Below, piece by piece: positions 1 through 6,369 of a stretch of DNA of 11,255 nucleotides (position 1 is its first letter; the number at the start of each line of letters is the position of its first letter). Location of the stretch: contig DAIRET010000089.1 of the NCBI GenBank assembly GCA_036795455.1, positions 1 through 11,255 on the forward strand, in the 5' to 3' direction. This DNA is from DAIRET01 sp036795455. Lineage in GTDB: Bacteria; Bacteroidota; Ignavibacteria; Ignavibacteriales; Ignavibacteriaceae. The notes beneath the pieces are model-generated. The model was not told where the DNA came from, did no database searches, and was given only the letters and a program-made list of their open reading frames with translations. Both the position numbers and the translations under genes were made by a program.

Positions 1-363
1 AGTTAGCATCAATGAAAGTTTATTGACTGCCGCATCAAAACTTTTAGCTTGAAGAAAAGCCATTAAATTCATTTTTTTAACAACATACTCGGCGGCAATG
101 CGGCTTTTTAGAATTTCGGCATACAATTGTGCATTTGCTCCACCCGGTTGGGATACCAGAGACGAAAAATCGCTTCCCTGTAATAAAGCTCCTAAACCCG
201 TTCCCGACTTGTTTTCAGGCGGCAGTATCGAAACTCTTGCTTCAAAAGTCAGCGGGAAAGCGAAAAAAAGAATTACAAAAAGTAGAACCGAGCCAATAAT
301 TGTTGCCGATAGTATCTTCTTGTAGTTAATTATAATTACTCTAAAAATTTCATTAAAAGTCAT
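1..363 (-). CDS. Wzz-type chain-length determinant / polysaccharide copolymerase, N-terminal part (cut by window edge)
   Basis: Reading leftward from ATG 363-361, 121 codons stay open to the window edge, so the C-terminal part is missing. A short cytoplasmic N-terminus is followed by one membrane helix (about residues 17-37). The periplasmic start then contains FEARVSILPPENKSG and a helix with YAEILKSRIAAEYVVKKM. This is the usual opening of Wzz/GumC-like polysaccharide copolymerases, which set chain length and couple inner-membrane polymerisation to export. Its ATG lies 1 nt after the stop of the SLBB export protein, the standard Wza-Wzz pairing, so co-translation is likely. Whether a C-terminal tyrosine kinase domain follows cannot be seen. 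Family assignment is firm; the polysaccharide exported is unknown. Confidence 0.82.
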   Translation of the reverse strand, partial: MTFNEIFRVIIINYKKILSATIIGSVLLFVILFFAFPLTFEARVSILPPENKSGTGLGALLQGSDFSSLVSQPGGANAQLYAEILKSRIAAEYVVKKMNLMAFLQAKSFDAAVNKLSLMLT

Positions 364-364
364 T

Positions 365-1972
365 TTACCTTGTACTCACAATTACTGCTACTGTTGCTGC
401 TATAACGGTTGCTACCTGTCCTAATACTGTTAAAATGTCTATGGTAACATCCCAAAATTTAGGTGGAGGCGGGTCTTCCGGAATCCAAATCGTATCCCCC
501 GGTTCAAGTAGTTTTATTTTCTTGGCATCCACCCATTCACCGGTACCAACTTTGACAACCCTTACTTCGCTTTCTTGAGCACGCCATCCGTAACCACCTG
601 CAAGATTTATATAATCTTCCACTGTATACTCCGGCATATACGGAATCTTTCCCGGGTTAACTGCCTGCCCAATAATTGTTATATAGTTTTTCTTTTCCGG
701 TACATCAATTACATCCCCTCTTCTTAAAACAACATCTTCCGTATGATTCTTCCCTGAAAACAATTTCTCAAAATCCACTACAACTTTTCCCTGCCTTTGT
801 CTTGATTTTGATTTGAAGTAGTCATACTCATCTTCAGACATATCAGCCCGAAGAATTGTCTTCAAGCGTTCAAACTCAGGGTCTAAATCTTTACCGCCAA
901 TAGCTCTTGTTAAACCTGCATCTACAATTGAAGCATTGTCAAGAAAACCACCAGCTCTATTAATTATTTCCGACAAAGTTGTTTTATCATCCACAATTTT
1001 GTATATGCCGGGATATTTGACAAATCCCTGAACAATAACCAGATTTTCAATTAAGTATTGAGGTTTTTCCCTCACAACAATTCTATCTTTATTTTTAAGA
1101 GTGTACCCATTTGTTGTAAGTTCATTTAAGGAATAAACCGTTCCAATTTGAGTTTTGTTATCGTCTAAAAAACTGATTATTTCAATGCTGTCCAATTCCG
1201 CATTTTCAAAAAATCCACCCGCAACTTTAATTAAATCAACAGCTTTTTCATTTTCTTTAAATTCATAAATGCCCGGGTATTTTACACTACCGGAAACTCC
1301 AACTGTTTTATCAACTTTATTAATTTGAATATAATCACCTTCAATAAGAATCGGGTTTTGAGTTTTATCGCCGAGCCTAATAAAAGCAATATAATCACAA
1401 ATTTTTACTTTACCGGATGAAGATTTAATCGAAATATTCCTCAAATCGGATGTTTGGTTCAATCCATGCGAAGCTGCAACTAAGTCGCTTAACCTTGCAT
1501 TACCCGGAAGAACATATCCACCAGGTTTCTTTACATCTCCGTATAAACCGACAATAATCTTTTTGAACTCAACAAGGGAAATAAAAACTTCAACATTTTT
1601 AAAATTTTGTTTTATTGCTTTTTCAATCCTCTGTTTTGCGTCCGATAATGTAGTATTCCTTAAATCTACTCCACCTACTTTTCTTAGGTAAGTATACCCT
1701 TCAGGTCCAATAGCAATCCTATTAGAGATTTCTTCAATACCCCGGATAGAGACATAAAAAACATCTCCCGGACCAACGTAATATTCGTCCGGATCAATTA
1801 CACCATCTGTTGCAAAAATAATTTGAGCCTGTGTTTGTTTCTCTTCAAGGGAATCGGATAATAATACATTCCTGTCGAAATACCACGCTTCATTTTGAGC
1901 AAAGGAGCTGCCTATCAAAGTGATTGAGATACCAACTATAAAAATGAAAAAAGAGAGTTTTGGTTGAATCAT
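365..1972 (-). CDS. SLBB-domain polysaccharide export protein (Wza-like)
   Basis: This 535-residue protein opens with a signal peptide (residues 1-25, ending SSFAQ). A poly-export domain follows at about 62-135 (YYVGPGDVFYVSIRG, then an EGY...GGVDL turn). Four SLBB repeats start near residues 140, 223, 312 and 430; repeats 2 and 3 share the string VKYPGIY and an AGGF turn. Three prolines precede a C-terminal hydrophobic helix (about 511-532). By family it forms the outer-membrane or periplasm-spanning channel for capsule or exopolysaccharide. There is no lipobox cysteine at the signal cleavage site, unlike classical Wza lipoproteins, so anchoring is probably through the C-terminal helix, as in Wza. 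ATG 1972-1970 lies 4 nt after ftsX, and the Wzz-like gene follows after 1 nt. The transported polymer is unknown. Confidence 0.9.
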   Translation of the reverse strand: MIQPKLSFFIFIVGISITLIGSSFAQNEAWYFDRNVLLSDSLEEKQTQAQIIFATDGVIDPDEYYVGPGDVFYVSIRGIEEISNRIAIGPEGYTYLRKVGGVDLRNTTLSDAKQRIEKAIKQNFKNVEVFISLVEFKKIIVGLYGDVKKPGGYVLPGNARLSDLVAASHGLNQTSDLRNISIKSSSGKVKICDYIAFIRLGDKTQNPILIEGDYIQINKVDKTVGVSGSVKYPGIYEFKENEKAVDLIKVAGGFFENAELDSIEIISFLDDNKTQIGTVYSLNELTTNGYTLKNKDRIVVREKPQYLIENLVIVQGFVKYPGIYKIVDDKTTLSEIINRAGGFLDNASIVDAGLTRAIGGKDLDPEFERLKTILRADMSEDEYDYFKSKSRQRQGKVVVDFEKLFSGKNHTEDVVLRRGDVIDVPEKKNYITIIGQAVNPGKIPYMPEYTVEDYINLAGGYGWRAQESEVRVVKVGTGEWVDAKKIKLLEPGDTIWIPEDPPPPKFWDVTIDILTVLGQVATVIAATVAVIVSTR

Positions 1973-1976
1973 AATA

Positions 1977-2843
1977 TTAAATCTTCAAAGTAATTTTTCT
2001 AACTGTAAGAATACTAATGATAATTCCGATGACCGGACCGATAAAAAATGTGAAATACGATGTTGAATTATATACAACCCCTGTCAAATATGCAAAAGGA
2101 GTTAAATATTTATTAATCAGTAAGTTAATCAAATAAAGAGTTGTATAAGATAGAATGCTTGCAATCAAACCAATTAATACCCCGTTGATAATAATCGGTA
2201 GTTTTATTAGCGAAAGCTCGGCTCCAACAAGTTTCATTGTTTCAATTTCTTCTTTCCGATTAATTATAATCAACTTCAAAGTAGAATAGATCAAATATAA
2301 AGCGGCGATAAAAAGAAATGCGGTTATAGCAACAATATATTTTTTCGCGTAATTAACGTACCGCAAAACTTTTTCAAAATAACCTGTTTGAAAATCAACC
2401 GATTCCACCCCTTTAATACTGTTGAAATACGTAATTGCTTCATTAATTGTTTTTTTATTCAAAGATTCGTCTTTTAATTCGACAACAAATGATGCAGGTA
2501 ACGGATTGAACTCAAGTATTTCAAGGAAGTTTTCGCCTGTATCTTTTACAAAATTTTTTGCGGCTTCATCTTTTGAAATAAACAAAACAGATTTAATAAA
2601 CCCTGACTTCTTTATTTTCTGCTCAATTGCCTGAATATCACCGGCTGGAACTGAATTTTCTAAAAAAACATTAACTACAAATTGATTTTTAATCTCAGCT
2701 TCCAAAAGATTAGACATATAATAAGTATAAACAGAAAGCTGAATTAGCAATAATCCAAGTGTGGTTGATATAAGTGAAAAAAAGAACGCAAGTTTGGCTC
2801 TTCTAATTGATTTGATTGCTTCTTTTGTCGAAAATTTTAACAT
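1977..2843 (-). CDS. ftsX: Cell division protein FtsX (ABC-transporter-like permease)
   Basis: The 288-residue protein has the FtsX plan. A cytoplasmic N-terminus with SIRRAKLAF precedes TM1 (about 18-42). An extracytoplasmic domain (about 43-165) carries FISKDEAAKNF and FNPLPASFVVEL, both typical of FtsX. Three more helices lie at about 168-192, 213-243 and 262-282, and the cytoplasmic loop has EEIETMKLVGA, the usual contact region for FtsE. FtsX with the FtsE ATPase controls peptidoglycan hydrolases at the septum or side wall. No ftsE is adjacent: the upstream neighbour is a lipoprotein (8-nt gap) and the downstream one the SLBB protein (4-nt gap). A weak AGAAG sits upstream of ATG 2843-2841. 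Family identity is secure; the partner ATPase must be encoded outside this window. Confidence 0.93.
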   Translation of the reverse strand: MLKFSTKEAIKSIRRAKLAFFFSLISTTLGLLLIQLSVYTYYMSNLLEAEIKNQFVVNVFLENSVPAGDIQAIEQKIKKSGFIKSVLFISKDEAAKNFVKDTGENFLEILEFNPLPASFVVELKDESLNKKTINEAITYFNSIKGVESVDFQTGYFEKVLRYVNYAKKYIVAITAFLFIAALYLIYSTLKLIIINRKEEIETMKLVGAELSLIKLPIIINGVLIGLIASILSYTTLYLINLLINKYLTPFAYLTGVVYNSTSYFTFFIGPVIGIIISILTVRKITLKI

Positions 2844-2851
2844 AATTACTT

Positions 2852-3355
2852 CTAAAAATTTGATTCGTCAATCCACCGGTTGATTTTCCATTTACCGGAT
2901 TTTTTATCAAGATTCAGGTTTACCCTACCATCAACAACAATAACATCGGAAGGATTAAACGTTATTGTCAGGTTAAAACTTTTAACAATGCTTCCGCTTA
3001 GTGAATCTATTGTTGAAAGGATATCCTGGTTCCAGGTTAGGTCAAGACGCTCACAATTGTTAAACAGTCCATAAGTAACTTTCATCTCCTCTTCCCTTCC
3101 CCATGAGACATCAAAACCGAGGTCGTAATTTCTGTATGTGAAGATAAAATCATCAGAAAGAATCTGCCCATAAATTGATGTATCCTTAAATGTGTAAGCA
3201 TACCGCATATTTATAAAAATTCCATCTACTGTGGATTGATCTGATATTGGAGAATCATTGCCGGTTTCGGTGTAATCAAGTTTTGGAGCAAAAGGATTCT
3301 GACATCCGATTAGAATGGTGCATAAACAAATCAAGATGAACCAATAATTTTTAAT
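2852..3355 (-). CDS. Small lipoprotein, NTF2-like fold suspected (second of a pair); probable AUU start
   Basis: The frame contains a lipoprotein signal ending LIGC, followed by QNPF and a mature domain that closes with GKWKINRWIDESNF. No ATG or GTG exists in frame upstream. A TTG at 3334-3332 would leave a signal of only about 11 residues with no basic N-region. An ATT at 3355-3353 gives (M)KNYWFILICLCTILIGC, a normal lipoprotein signal with its cysteine at residue 18. It lies 8 nt after an AAGGA ribosome-binding site (about 3368-3364) and overlaps the preceding TAA. I therefore prefer a 167-residue product; TTG would give 160 residues. The mature region resembles its upstream neighbour in layout (acidic SDDF segment, central Trp/Glu segment, terminal W-x-I-x-x-W strand), suggesting a duplicated NTF2-like domain. 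Function unknown; probably membrane-anchored. Confidence 0.75.
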   Translation of the reverse strand: MKNYWFILICLCTILIGCQNPFAPKLDYTETGNDSPISDQSTVDGIFINMRYAYTFKDTSIYGQILSDDFIFTYRNYDLGFDVSWGREEEMKVTYGLFNNCERLDLTWNQDILSTIDSLSGSIVKSFNLTITFNPSDVIVVDGRVNLNLDKKSGKWKINRWIDESNF

Positions 3356-3935
3356 AAAACAATCCTTTCAAATCACTCCAGCTTGATTCATTTGTATTTC
3401 GAATATCTTCCCAATAGTAAATTGACCAGATGCTTCTTGAATCGCGTATTAATTTCATCTTCATCTCACCCTGGAAAATATTTGAAATCGTAATATCGTT
3501 GTGCGGTACATTAAGTGAATAAGAAGCTGAATAAAGAACACTATCACCGAGTACACTTCTTTCTGTTTCTTTTATAATTAAAGTAATACCAACATCGTCA
3601 AATACTTTCGAAATTACATTGTTAAAGTACTGTTCCTCGTCTGCAAGCGACCATCCATCTGCTAAAACTGGAAACTTTGCCGCAGCTGCTGCAGAAGGAA
3701 TAAATATAAATGTTTTGTTCGAAAATGCCGGGTCTGAAAATGAGGCAATATAATTTTGAGTATTCTTTTCCGCTAATGCGTTAATAAAATTCGAAATCAA
3801 TGTATCTGGTGAAAAAGCCGGTTGATATGTTGCTCCTTTTGTTTCAGGAGATTCAGCTTCACGTGTAATGAATAAATCACAACCGCAATGAAGTAATAGA
3901 AAACCGATCAATATCTGTTTTACTGCTTTTGACAT
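3351..3935 (-). CDS. Small lipoprotein, NTF2-like fold suspected (first of a pair)
   Basis: This 194-residue protein starts with a basic N-region (MSKAVKQ), a hydrophobic stretch and two candidate lipidation cysteines, C17 and C19 (LLLHCGCD). C19 has the better lipobox because Gly precedes it. The mature part begins with a polar linker. It continues with PDTLISNFINALAEKNTQNY, a helix typical of NTF2-like or SnoaL-like domains in which a protein runs PDTLxxNFxxA before a YxxxFSDPAF segment. It ends with strands including SIWSIYYWEDI. The ATG at 3935-3933 overlaps the end of the methyltransferase gene by 16 nt. Domain layout matches the next lipoprotein, so the two are likely tandem paralogues. 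The enzymatic role, if any, is unknown; a ligand-binding or envelope-assembly role is a guess. Confidence 0.78.
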   Translation of the reverse strand: MSKAVKQILIGFLLLHCGCDLFITREAESPETKGATYQPAFSPDTLISNFINALAEKNTQNYIASFSDPAFSNKTFIFIPSAAAAAKFPVLADGWSLADEEQYFNNVISKVFDDVGITLIIKETERSVLGDSVLYSASYSLNVPHNDITISNIFQGEMKMKLIRDSRSIWSIYYWEDIRNTNESSWSDLKGLFY

Positions 3936-4657
3936 ACCGCTAAAAATCTTTGGGACTTCTTTTGGTCAAAAATACTTCCTTTATAATCCCCATACAAGCC
4001 AATTTTAGTAAACCCGCTTTTTTTGAGCTGCTTAACTAATTCATTCGCCGAATACATTTTAACAGATTCGTGATAAGTACTTTTACGATGTTTACCGGTT
4101 ATTTCAATTTTCTTTTCTACACGGTTATTTCTAATATTACGAATCTGCTCAAAGATAGTATCTCCAATTTTATCTATGGAGTGTGGTTTCAGATTTTCTA
4201 TCAAATATGGTGTATTGAAGTAGTCAAAAACGAATACTCCGCTTACCTCCAGATGTTCCGCTGCCCTATTAAAGATAAGGAAATTTTCCTTGTCGGTTTC
4301 AAAATAACCGAAACTTGTGAAGAGATTTACAACAAGATCGAATTTTTTATCAAGTTTTAACTTGCGAATGTCCTCATTAATGAAATTTATCTTTAGGTTG
4401 GATTCAGTGGCTTTTTCTACGGCTAATTTCAGTAGGTTTTTACTCAAATCAATCCCCGTTACATTCATTCCTCTTTCGGCAAATATAAGGGAATGCCTTC
4501 CGGCGCCGCATGCTAAATCTAAAACGGATGAACTCTCTCTTATATTTGTCAGGGAAAGAATAAGCGATACAAGTTCAAAAGCATCAGCATCATCCCGTTT
4601 TTTGTAGACAGTTAAGTATTCCGGGGATTCAAACCATTCTTCGAACCATTGACCCAT
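3920..4657 (-). CDS. Class I SAM-dependent methyltransferase
   Basis: The 245-residue protein has a clear Rossmann-type SAM site. Motif I is VLDLACGAGRHS (residues 45-56), the acidic end of strand 2 is GIDLS (68-72), and NEDIRKL (94-100) and FDLVVNLFTSFGYF (106-119) form the later motifs. The N-terminus is rich in Trp and Phe (MGQWFEEWFESPEY). A C-terminal region with KSTYHESVKMYSANELVKQL looks like the substrate lid seen in small-molecule methyltransferases of this group. The substrate cannot be read from the sequence. Its ATG shares one base with the recR stop (TAATG at 4659-4655), so translation is probably coupled to recR. The start is fixed by that overlap. Confidence 0.88.
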   Translation of the reverse strand: MGQWFEEWFESPEYLTVYKKRDDADAFELVSLILSLTNIRESSSVLDLACGAGRHSLIFAERGMNVTGIDLSKNLLKLAVEKATESNLKINFINEDIRKLKLDKKFDLVVNLFTSFGYFETDKENFLIFNRAAEHLEVSGVFVFDYFNTPYLIENLKPHSIDKIGDTIFEQIRNIRNNRVEKKIEITGKHRKSTYHESVKMYSANELVKQLKKSGFTKIGLYGDYKGSIFDQKKSQRFLAVCQKQ

Positions 4658-5253
4658 TACAGTACAATTCTGCCGAGAACTGCTTTAGAGATGGTAGCTT
4701 CATCGGCAAATTCAAGATCACCGCCGATTGGTATACCGCGAGCAATGCGTGTTACTTTTACATTCAGCGGTTTTATCAGTTTTGCCAAATAAAGAGATGT
4801 GGTATCCCCCTCGGTATCAGGATTTAAAGCGAGTATGACCTCTTTAACTTCTTCATCTTTTAAACGTTGGAGTAATTCTTTAATTTTTAATTGTTCGTGT
4901 CCCACTCCGGTAAGGGGAGAAAGGACACCACCGAGCGAATGGTAAAGTCCGTTATATTCATTTGTTTTTTCAATCGCTAAAATATCACTCGGTTCTTCAA
5001 CAACACAAATTACCGAGCGGTCTCTTTTCGGGCTTGAGCAGATCGCACAAACATCAAATTCAGTAATGCTAAAACAAACCGAGCAAAATTTTAATTTCTT
5101 TTTAAGGTCAAGCATTGAATCTATGAAATTAGCAAAACTTTCTTCAGACGATTTTAACAGGTGAAGGGCAAGTCTTTGTGCTGTTTTTTTCCCGATGCCG
5201 GGGAATTTACTCAACTCTTCAATCGCTTTTTGAAGCGGTTCGGAAATAATCAA
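4657..5253 (-). CDS. recR: Recombination mediator RecR
   Basis: The protein is 198 residues, normal for RecR. It has a helix-hairpin-helix (LSKFPGIGKKTAQRLALHLL, about 14-33), a four-cysteine zinc site (C57, C60, C69, C72) and a Toprim domain. The Toprim domain contains VVEEPSDILAIE (84-95), YHSLGG (104-109) and LNPDTEGD (143-150). The tail RIARGIPIGGDLEFADE is highly typical. RecR forms a ring that, with RecO, loads RecA on gapped DNA during RecFOR repair. Translation appears to start at TTG 5253-5251, 1 nt after the ybaB stop, since no ATG fits and the N-terminus aligns with other RecR proteins from here. The ybaB-recR pairing is a widely conserved arrangement. All motifs are intact. Confidence 0.97.
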   Translation of the reverse strand: MIISEPLQKAIEELSKFPGIGKKTAQRLALHLLKSSEESFANFIDSMLDLKKKLKFCSVCFSITEFDVCAICSSPKRDRSVICVVEEPSDILAIEKTNEYNGLYHSLGGVLSPLTGVGHEQLKIKELLQRLKDEEVKEVILALNPDTEGDTTSLYLAKLIKPLNVKVTRIARGIPIGGDLEFADEATISKAVLGRIVL

Positions 5254-5254
5254 T

Positions 5255-5581
5255 TTAAAAACCGGGGATATTCAAACCAGGAGGAATTAAACCTTTTGTT
5301 ACTTTGGCAAGTTCTTCTTCTGCCATTTTTGTTGCAGACTGAATAGCTTTATTTACTGCTGCAACAATAAGATCTTCAAGTATTTCTTTTTCATCCTGGC
5401 TTATTACCTGCGGGTCTATTTCTATTGAAACAAGTTCTTTGTTCCCATTTACTGTCGCTTTTATCATACCGCCGCCTGCTTCTTCGGTTACAGATTTACT
5501 CCCGAGCTCTTGCTGTACTTTTTGCATTTCTTCCTGCATTTTTTGCACTTGCTTCAGCATTCCTTGCATTCCGCCTTTCAT
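5255..5581 (-). CDS. ybaB: YbaB/EbfC family nucleoid-associated protein
   Basis: This 108-residue protein starts with a Met/Gln-rich amphipathic helix (MLKQVQKMQEEMQKVQQEL, about 8-26). The family core follows: GGGMIKATVNG (36-46), VSIEIDPQVI (51-60) and EILEDLIVAAVNKAIQ (66-81). It ends with a Pro/Gly tail, IPPGLNIPGF. YbaB/EbfC proteins are dimeric DNA-binding proteins usually encoded beside recR. A strong ribosome-binding site (AAAAGGAG at 5596-5589) sits 7 nt before ATG 5581-5579. It is the first gene of the minus-strand run, directly downstream of the divergent promoter region. dnaX, its frequent upstream neighbour in other bacteria, is absent here. Confidence 0.96.
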   Translation of the reverse strand: MKGGMQGMLKQVQKMQEEMQKVQQELGSKSVTEEAGGGMIKATVNGNKELVSIEIDPQVISQDEKEILEDLIVAAVNKAIQSATKMAEEELAKVTKGLIPPGLNIPGF

Positions 5582-5588
5582 AAAAATA

Positions 5589-5596
5589 CTCCTTTT
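5589..5596 (-). promoter_or_regulatory. Strong ribosome-binding site of ybaB
   Basis: AAAAGGAG ends 7 nt before the ybaB ATG on the minus strand. It is the clearest Shine-Dalgarno sequence in the window and shows that this organism does use such sites, which matters for judging the unusual starts elsewhere. Confidence 0.8.
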
Positions 5597-5623
5597 TCTA
5601 TTTGTGTTTCATATTTAAACATC

Positions 5624-5632
5624 GCAAATATA
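5624..5632 (-). promoter_or_regulatory. Candidate Bacteroidota-type -7 element for the ybaB-recR run
   Basis: On the minus strand the bases read TATATTTGC, fitting the TAnnTTTG consensus of the primary sigma factor of Bacteroidota. It lies 42 nt upstream of the ybaB ATG. A matching TTG-type -33 element is not evident at the expected distance, so this is a partial match only. Confidence 0.4.
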
Positions 5633-5642
5633 AGATAATGAT

Positions 5643-5670
5643 TTGACTTTTTATAGGTACTTTTTATAAA
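5643..5670 (+). promoter_or_regulatory. Candidate -35/-10 promoter for the plus-strand run
   Basis: TTGACT (5643-5648) and TATAAA (5665-5670) are separated by 16 nt on the plus strand, about 31 nt before the first start codon. The surroundings are very AT-rich, so chance matches are possible. The intergenic region of about 120 bp (5582-5701) must contain promoters for both divergent runs, which supports the call. Nothing else recognisable lies in this region. Confidence 0.45.
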
Positions 5671-5701
5671 TTTTATCGTTAATTAAAAAACGGTTTTACA
5701 A

Positions 5702-6367
5702 TTGAGAATTTTAACTGAAACAAAAACTGAATCAAATACTTACTTACAATTATTTAGCGATAATTTTGTTGATAAGAAGGTTTTAAAACACCGGATTAAA
5801 AATGCCGGTGAAAATTTTGTCAAACTTCAAACTTTTTTTCTCGATTACCTTGAAAAGTATAATATCCCGACCGGGTATTTGAAAAGCAACGAAAACAGAA
5901 CGATTGTATATGAAAACCTATCCCCTTTCAGTTTTAACTGTAAGATTTCAAATGTTGTTGATAAAAAAAAATCTCTCCTATTTTCAAAAAATGAAAATGA
6001 ACAACTGCCTCTTCCTTTTATCGAATTTTATATTGATTCGGAACAAAAGAATCTTATTAACGAAAGCCAAATAATAGCATTTGAACTTGCCCCTGTTGAT
6101 GATTTGAAAATCATTAACCGGATTTGTTCTAAAGTTAATGCAGTTCTCAAATCGTTTTTTGAGAGGAGAAATTTTGTTTTAGGCGAATTAAACTGTTATT
6201 TTGCAAAGAGTAATGAAAAAATTGTTATAACAGGTGATTTTTCACCGCTGGGAATAAAAGTTCTACCGGCTGACGGAAATTTGAAAAATTACAAATTTCT
6301 TAAGAGGAACAATTTTAACGACTTAAAACTATACACTGAATTTCTTTTAGAATTAATCAAAACTTGA
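5702..6367 (+). CDS. Divergent PurC (SAICAR synthetase)-like protein with altered active-site motifs
   Basis: This 221-residue protein is close in length to PurC (about 237). From memory of PurC sequences it aligns over most of its length: YLEKYNIPTGY (49-59, PurC: LEEAGIPTHF), LPLPFIEFYIDSEQKNLINE (102-121), then VNAVLKSFFERRNFVL (145-160) and IVITGDFSPLG (174-184). Key positions differ. The EGKxK nucleotide loop reads TETKTES. In the first family signature the Glu and Arg become S77 and K81. The second signature (VDFKLEFG) reads GELNCYFA at 161-168. The DExSPD motif becomes GDFSPL. It may be an inactive paralogue, an enzyme for another substrate, or a very divergent PurC. Start is TTG 5702 with no Shine-Dalgarno; no internal Met exists. 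It heads an operon that includes purS and purQ. Confidence 0.72.
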   Translation: MRILTETKTESNTYLQLFSDNFVDKKVLKHRIKNAGENFVKLQTFFLDYLEKYNIPTGYLKSNENRTIVYENLSPFSFNCKISNVVDKKKSLLFSKNENEQLPLPFIEFYIDSEQKNLINESQIIAFELAPVDDLKIINRICSKVNAVLKSFFERRNFVLGELNCYFAKSNEKIVITGDFSPLGIKVLPADGNLKNYKFLKRNNFNDLKLYTEFLLELIKT

Positions 6368-6369
6368 CG

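Noticed and set aside
98..325. Plus-strand open frame at the left edge
   Set aside because: It lies opposite the Wzz-like gene, which has a clear membrane helix, family motifs and operon spacing; the plus-strand product has no recognisable feature.
2852..3935. Possible toxin-immunity or defence pair formed by the two small secreted proteins
   Set aside because: Both carry lipoprotein signals, resemble each other and sit inside a housekeeping operon; nothing suggests nuclease, toxin or immunity motifs.
4070..4607. Two plus-strand open frames opposite the methyltransferase gene
   Set aside because: The minus strand codes an intact methyltransferase with all SAM motifs; the antisense products are Phe/Ile-rich without motifs, as expected for shadows of AT-rich genes.
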